Below, one piece after another: positions 59,992 to 64,000 of a stretch of DNA of 64,000 nucleotides. The stretch is from Candidatus Thiodiazotropha sp. (GTDB lineage: Bacteria > Pseudomonadota > Gammaproteobacteria > Chromatiales > Chromatiaceae). The position numbers and the translations under genes were made by a program. Location of the stretch: the NCBI GenBank assembly GCA_023838465.1, contig JAIVEQ010000001.1, positions 62,001-126,000 of the forward strand. The letters are read 5' to 3'. The notes under the pieces are model-generated. The model was given only the letters and a program-made list of their open reading frames with translations, was not told where the DNA came from and ran no database searches. How positions within the stretch are numbered: the stretch's first letter is position 1; the number at the start of each line of letters is the position of its first letter.

Positions 59992-61347
59992 CTATTCGCT
60001 GCTGCTTTGAGGTGGTTTCGGGCCATGGCGGCGCCGGCGCCGGTTCGGGTTGTCGTCTCCCTTTGATCTATGACCTTTGTGGTGGTGCCCTTTACCATGG
60101 CTTTTATGGCCATCTTTGCTTCGATGGGGTTGGCGGGAGCCTTTTTCCGGATAGATCCGGCTTTTTGGATCGATCTCTGCCAGCAGTTCACTGGTTACTG
60201 TCTGTGCGGCAATTGGGTGACCAACATATTTCTCTATGTCAGGCATGGAGAAAGCATAGGTTTCACAGGCAAAGCTGATTGCCTCGCCACTGGCGCCTGC
60301 GCGGGCAGTTCGACCGACACGATGGACGTAGTCTTCTGCATCTTCAGGCAGGTCGTAGTTGAAGACATGGGTTACGTCGGGTATATGTAGGCCACGGGCC
60401 GCCACATCGGTGGCTACCAATACAGGAAGCTCTCCGTTCTGGAAGCCCTTTAATAGGCTTAAACGCTTATTCTGTGGTACATCACCGGAGAGTACTGCGG
60501 TGTCGATACCATTTCCTTGCAGGAATCCCCAGACCTTGTCGGCTACCCGTTTGGTATTGACGAATACAATGCTACGGGTATTCTCCATCTCTTTGAGCAG
60601 ACCGATCAGAAGAGGAATCTTCTCCTCGTTGGCGGTCATGTAGCAGGTTTCGGTGATCTTATCCGCAGTGACCCGCTCTGGTTCCACTTCAATGCTATGT
60701 GGATTGTTCATATGCTCGTAAGCGAGCTCCTTCACCCGGTAGGAAAGGGTGGCGGAAAACAGCATACCCAGTCGTTTTTCCGGTGGTGGGCAGCGCCGCA
60801 GCATAAAGCGGATATCCTTGATAAAACCGAGATCGAACATGCGGTCGGCCTCGTCCAGCACGATAACCTGTATCTCCCTCAGGTCATAGACATGTTGTTT
60901 GAGGTAGTCGATCAGACGGCCTGGTGTACCGATGAGGATGTCGACACCCTCTTCAAGTTGTTTACGCTGCTTATCGTATCCGGTGCCGCCAAACACGGCC
61001 GCTGTGGTGAACTCGGTATGCTTGGTCAGGGCCTGGGCATCGTTGTAGATCTGTACGGCCAGCTCACGGGTTGGCGCCACGATCAAGGTGCGAGGTTGAT
61101 TGGGCCTACGCTTCTCGCTGGCAGGGTTTTTTATCAGATAGTGGAGAACGGCAATCAGAAAGGCGGCAGTCTTGCCTGTACCTGTCTGTGCCTGTCCGGC
61201 CAGGTCCTTGCCCGCAAGGGCGATTGGCAGGGTTTCCGCCTGGATGGGTGTGCAGTATTCGAAGCCGGCCGCTTGGATACCCAGCAGCAGCTGCTCAGGG
61301 AGGTCGAAATCGGAAAATCGGGTGTCTGTCAGGTGTTTATCGCTCAT
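59992..61347 (-). CDS. rhlB: DEAD-box RNA helicase, RhlB-like
   Basis: The 451-residue protein shows the helicase motifs in order: Q motif (FEYCTPIQAETLP), AQTGTGKT, PTRELA, GTPGR, DEAD, SAT, and HRVGRTARAG. The C-terminal tail (about 400-451) is rich in His, Lys, Gly and Arg and probably binds RNA. The domain pattern and closeness to rng fit RhlB, the helicase of the RNA degradosome; RhlE is the alternative. It is divergent from rlmH. Confidence 0.82.
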   Translation of the reverse strand: MSDKHLTDTRFSDFDLPEQLLLGIQAAGFEYCTPIQAETLPIALAGKDLAGQAQTGTGKTAAFLIAVLHYLIKNPASEKRRPNQPRTLIVAPTRELAVQIYNDAQALTKHTEFTTAAVFGGTGYDKQRKQLEEGVDILIGTPGRLIDYLKQHVYDLREIQVIVLDEADRMFDLGFIKDIRFMLRRCPPPEKRLGMLFSATLSYRVKELAYEHMNNPHSIEVEPERVTADKITETCYMTANEEKIPLLIGLLKEMENTRSIVFVNTKRVADKVWGFLQGNGIDTAVLSGDVPQNKRLSLLKGFQNGELPVLVATDVAARGLHIPDVTHVFNYDLPEDAEDYVHRVGRTARAGASGEAISFACETYAFSMPDIEKYVGHPIAAQTVTSELLAEIDPKSRIYPEKGSRQPHRSKDGHKSHGKGHHHKGHRSKGDDNPNRRRRRHGPKPPQSSSE

Positions 61348-61495
61348 GGGGCGGAAGGATACAGTATATTATTGCTGACTACGACGTTCCTGTGAGACAC
61401 AGTATGCTCAGGCGATGGGGTTTTTCTGATGGTGATCTAAGTAAATACTAAAAAATTAGCCTCATCGAAGTTTACAATCCCGTACAATCCGGTGC

Positions 61496-61969
61496 ATGAA
61501 CATCTATCTGATTTCAGTGGGAAACCGTATGCCTGGCTGGGTGGTCGAGGGATACCAGGAGTATGCTCGCAGAATGCCCGCTGAGTGTGCAGTACACTTG
61601 ATTGAGGTAGGGCCGGGGCACCGTGGTAAAAATGCCGACATCTCTCGAACATTGCGGGATGAGGGCGAACGGATGCTGAAGGCAATCCCCAAAGGGTGTC
61701 AGGTGTTGGCGCTGGATCTGTCGGGTGTTGCCATGAGCACAGAGCAGCTTTCCGCGAAACTTGAGACATGGATGGCGGATGGGCGGGATCTTGCCTTGCT
61801 GGTGGGGGGTCCTGAGGGATTGGCAGCCGATTGTCTGCAGAAGGCGCAGGGGCGCTGGTCTCTCTCGCCGCTGACACTACCCCATCCATTGGTGAGGGTG
61901 GTGGTTGCAGAGCAGCTCTATCGAGCCTGGAGTCTGTTACGTAATCATCCCTACCACCGGGCTGGTTAA
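61496..61969 (+). CDS. rlmH: RlmH, 23S rRNA pseudouridine-1915 N3-methyltransferase
   Basis: The 157-residue SPOUT methyltransferase has the SAM-binding segment LLVGGPEGL and the C-terminal YRAWSLLRNHPYHRAG that is nearly invariant in RlmH. Length fits (E. coli 155). It methylates pseudouridine 1915 in helix 69 of 23S rRNA. It is 68 bases upstream of maf on the same strand. Confidence 0.96.
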   Translation: MNIYLISVGNRMPGWVVEGYQEYARRMPAECAVHLIEVGPGHRGKNADISRTLRDEGERMLKAIPKGCQVLALDLSGVAMSTEQLSAKLETWMADGRDLALLVGGPEGLAADCLQKAQGRWSLSPLTLPHPLVRVVVAEQLYRAWSLLRNHPYHRAG

Positions 61970-62037
61970 ACCCCGACCCAATGCGTTAACGTAAAAAAGA
62001 ATAAAAAAAGGATGTCATACAGAGGGAAGCATTCGTT

Positions 62038-62658
62038 GTGAAGGAGGATCCAGTTATCTACCTGGCTTCCCGCTCGCCACGCAGGAGAGAGCTGCTGCGG
62101 CAGATCGGTGTCAACCATTCCCTGATCGATGTCGAGGTGGATGAGGGGCGACAACCGGGTGAGCTACCCAAGGCCTATGTATTGCGTTTGGCCAGGGAGA
62201 AGGCTGAGGTGGGTATCCAGCTGACATCAGGTGCTAATCAATTACCGGTATTGGCCGCTGATACCACAGTGGTCGTTGGTGGTGAGTTGCTGGGCAAGCC
62301 GAAAAATAGAGAGATGGGGCTATCGATGCTCAGACAACTCTCAGGCAGGACACATGAAGTCTACACGGGAGTAGCACTGGGTTTGCAGAGGATCGAGACA
62401 GATCTCTGTCTCAGTCATGTAACTTTTCGTACCATGAGTGAGACTGAAATCGAGGCTTATTGGGCAACGGGGGAGCCGGTTGATAAAGCCGGGGGGTATG
62501 CGATACAGTGGCTTGGGGCTCAATTTATCAAGTCTTTAGAGGGCAGCTATTCAGGTGTGATGGGGCTGCCTTTGTTCGAAACTGCGGAATTACTCCGTCG
62601 GACTGGCATCGAACTATCCATGGTTTCTATTGATAATGAAAAAAAAGAGCATGATTGA
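62038..62658 (+). CDS. maf: Maf-like nucleoside triphosphate pyrophosphatase
   Basis: The 206-residue protein, with a GTG start, has the Maf motifs YLASRSPRRRELLRQIG, LAADTTVVVGGELLGKPKN and SGVMGLPLFETAELL. The closest group is YhdE-like, which hydrolyses dTTP and UTP. It lies between rlmH and rng, an order that is common in gammaproteobacteria, and ends 3 bases before rng. Confidence 0.93.
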   Translation: MKEDPVIYLASRSPRRRELLRQIGVNHSLIDVEVDEGRQPGELPKAYVLRLAREKAEVGIQLTSGANQLPVLAADTTVVVGGELLGKPKNREMGLSMLRQLSGRTHEVYTGVALGLQRIETDLCLSHVTFRTMSETEIEAYWATGEPVDKAGGYAIQWLGAQFIKSLEGSYSGVMGLPLFETAELLRRTGIELSMVSIDNEKKEHD

Positions 62659-62661
62659 TGT

Positions 62662-64000
62662 ATGAGTGAAGAGATTCTAATTAATGTGACTCCGCCGGAG
62701 ACCCGCGTGGCCGTCATCGAAAACGGTGCGGTGCAAGAGATCATCATCGAACGCTATAGCAAGCGTGGACTGGTGGGTAATGTCTATAAGGGAAAAGTCT
62801 GTCGGGTTCTGCCTGGAATGCAGGCGGCCTTTGTCGATATCGGTCTAGAAAGGGCGGCTTTTCTGCATGTTTCCGATATCGGTGAGTCAACCGACAAACC
62901 GAACACGGACAATATCTACGAACTATTGCATGAGGGCGAGTATGTCATTGTGCAGGTACTGAAGGATCCGATCGGCACCAAGGGTGCCAGGTTGACCACC
63001 AATATCTCAATCCCTTCTCGACATCTGGTATTCATGCCCTCGTTGGGCAATATGGGGATCTCTCAAAGAATCGAAGCCGAGGATGAGCGTCAACGCCTGC
63101 GTGAGCTATTGAATCAGGTGGCAGAAGCCGGAAATATTACAGGGGGTTATATTGCCCGTACTGCAGCAGAGGGTGTGGATGAGCCATCGCTGAAGGCGGA
63201 CATGCGCTTTTTAGCGCGCCTGTGGGCCTCGATACAGGAGCGAAGTAAATTGACCGATGGGATCGAATTGATCCATGAAGATCTGTCATTGCCATTACGT
63301 TCGTTACGGGATTTGGTCGGACCCGACGTAGAGAAGGTACGCATCGATTCCAAGGAGTCCCATCAAAAGGCGATCACCTTTGCCCAGAAATTTATCCCAG
63401 ACATCAAACACCGCATCGAATACTACCCTGGTGAACGGCCATTGTTTGATCTGTATGGCGTCGAAGATGAGATTCAGAAAGCTCTGGAACGCAAGGTACA
63501 GCTCAAATCAGGGGGCCACCTGATAATCGATCAAACCGAAGCGATGACCACTATCGATGTCAACACCGGGGCCTTTGTCGGGCACCGGAATTTAGAGGAG
63601 ACAATTTTCAAGACCAACCTGGAGGCGGCGCAAGCCATCTGTCGGCAACTGCGTCTGCGCAATCTGGGGGGCATCATTATTATCGATTTTATCGACATGC
63701 TTGATCCGGAGCATCGTCGCCAGGTATTGCGTGCACTTGAGAAGTGTCTGGCTCATGACCATGCCAGAACCCATATTACTGAGGTCTCCTCTCTGGGGCT
63801 TGTTGAGATGACCCGCAAGCGTATTCGCGAATCCCTGGAGCATATTTTATGTGAACCCTGTCCTTGCTGCAGCGGTCGGGGTTCCATGAAGACAGCAGAG
63901 ACGACCTGCTATGAGATCTTCAGGGAGATTCTGCGTGAGTCCAGGCAGTTCGATGTGGAGTCCTTACTGGTGCTCGCATCACAAGAGGTGATCGATCGCC
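62662..64000 (+). CDS. rng: Ribonuclease G, 5' part (runs past the window end)
   Basis: An ATG at 62662 opens a frame of 446 codons to the window edge without a stop. It starts MSEEILINVTPPETRVAVIE, has an S1-type RNA-binding region (about 37-125), catalytic metal-binding aspartates in TIDVNTGAFVGH and IIIDFIDML, and the zinc-link cysteines in CEPCPCCSGRG. The family total is about 490 residues, so roughly 40-45 are missing. RNase G processes 16S rRNA 5' ends and some mRNAs. Confidence 0.94.
   Translation, partial: MSEEILINVTPPETRVAVIENGAVQEIIIERYSKRGLVGNVYKGKVCRVLPGMQAAFVDIGLERAAFLHVSDIGESTDKPNTDNIYELLHEGEYVIVQVLKDPIGTKGARLTTNISIPSRHLVFMPSLGNMGISQRIEAEDERQRLRELLNQVAEAGNITGGYIARTAAEGVDEPSLKADMRFLARLWASIQERSKLTDGIELIHEDLSLPLRSLRDLVGPDVEKVRIDSKESHQKAITFAQKFIPDIKHRIEYYPGERPLFDLYGVEDEIQKALERKVQLKSGGHLIIDQTEAMTTIDVNTGAFVGHRNLEETIFKTNLEAAQAICRQLRLRNLGGIIIIDFIDMLDPEHRRQVLRALEKCLAHDHARTHITEVSSLGLVEMTRKRIRESLEHILCEPCPCCSGRGSMKTAETTCYEIFREILRESRQFDVESLLVLASQEVIDR

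Noticed and set aside
60517..61395. 292-codon plus-strand frame opposite the RNA helicase
   Set aside because: Antisense shadow of a gene with all DEAD-box motifs in order.

Overview
The window reads as chromosomal DNA of a gammaproteobacterium, most likely a sulfur-oxidising lineage (Sedimenticola / Thiodiazotropha-like). This is inferred from the housekeeping neighbourhoods (nudE-cysQ-yrfG, rlmH-maf-rng), a DsrE-type protein beside multihaem cytochromes, a TRAP transporter with a Tat-type binding protein, and several c-di-GMP enzymes. No rRNA, tRNA, CRISPR array or prophage was found.

Layout. 0-2.4 kb: start of a CbiX-like gene, oxyR, and a secreted glutaredoxin-like protein. 2.4-28 kb: a large surface-protein locus. 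It encodes a GAF-domain membrane fusion protein, an M50 (site-2 protease-like) membrane protein fused to an adaptor domain, a periplasmic adaptor with a SPOR-like tail, a giant LEPR-XLL/DUF4347 repeat protein, and a PAS-GGDEF-GGDEF-EAL protein. The giant gene would encode 5,604 residues but is split by a 283-bp insertion (22662-22944) that carries a stop codon. Removing exactly those 283 bp restores one frame. The insert has an 11-bp palindrome and resembles a HEARO/omega-RNA element of the IscB (IS200/IS605-like) world, without any protein gene.

28-41 kb: mixed housekeeping and accessory genes: serine hydrolase with a membrane AraC regulator, apbE, bioA, a CDGSH protein, a diguanylate cyclase, a tandem thioredoxin protein, cysQ, nudE, yrfG and a GarR-like dehydrogenase. 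41-46 kb: TRAP transporter (binding protein, DctQ, DctM) with an amidase and a small membrane protein. 46-51.6 kb: a tightly coupled redox operon: DsrE-like protein, a membrane polyferredoxin fused to a GltD-like flavoprotein, an anchored monohaem cytochrome, an octahaem HAO-like cytochrome and a pentahaem cytochrome. 51.6-59.4 kb: a CPA2 antiporter with TrkA-N and two Usp domains, a VTT-type membrane protein, unknown small proteins, a 2-hydroxyacid dehydrogenase, a Gdt1-family remnant and a voltage-gated-type cation channel. 59.5-64 kb: YkgJ-like protein, RhlB-like helicase, rlmH, maf and rng (cut by the window end).

The two systems most worth pursuing are the LEPR-XLL giant protein with its dedicated M50/adaptor genes (no ABC exporter or TolC gene is present beside it) together with the RNA-like insertion that breaks it, and the polyferredoxin-GltD / HAO-like multihaem operon. 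All family calls are by eye from sequence motifs; no database search was run.
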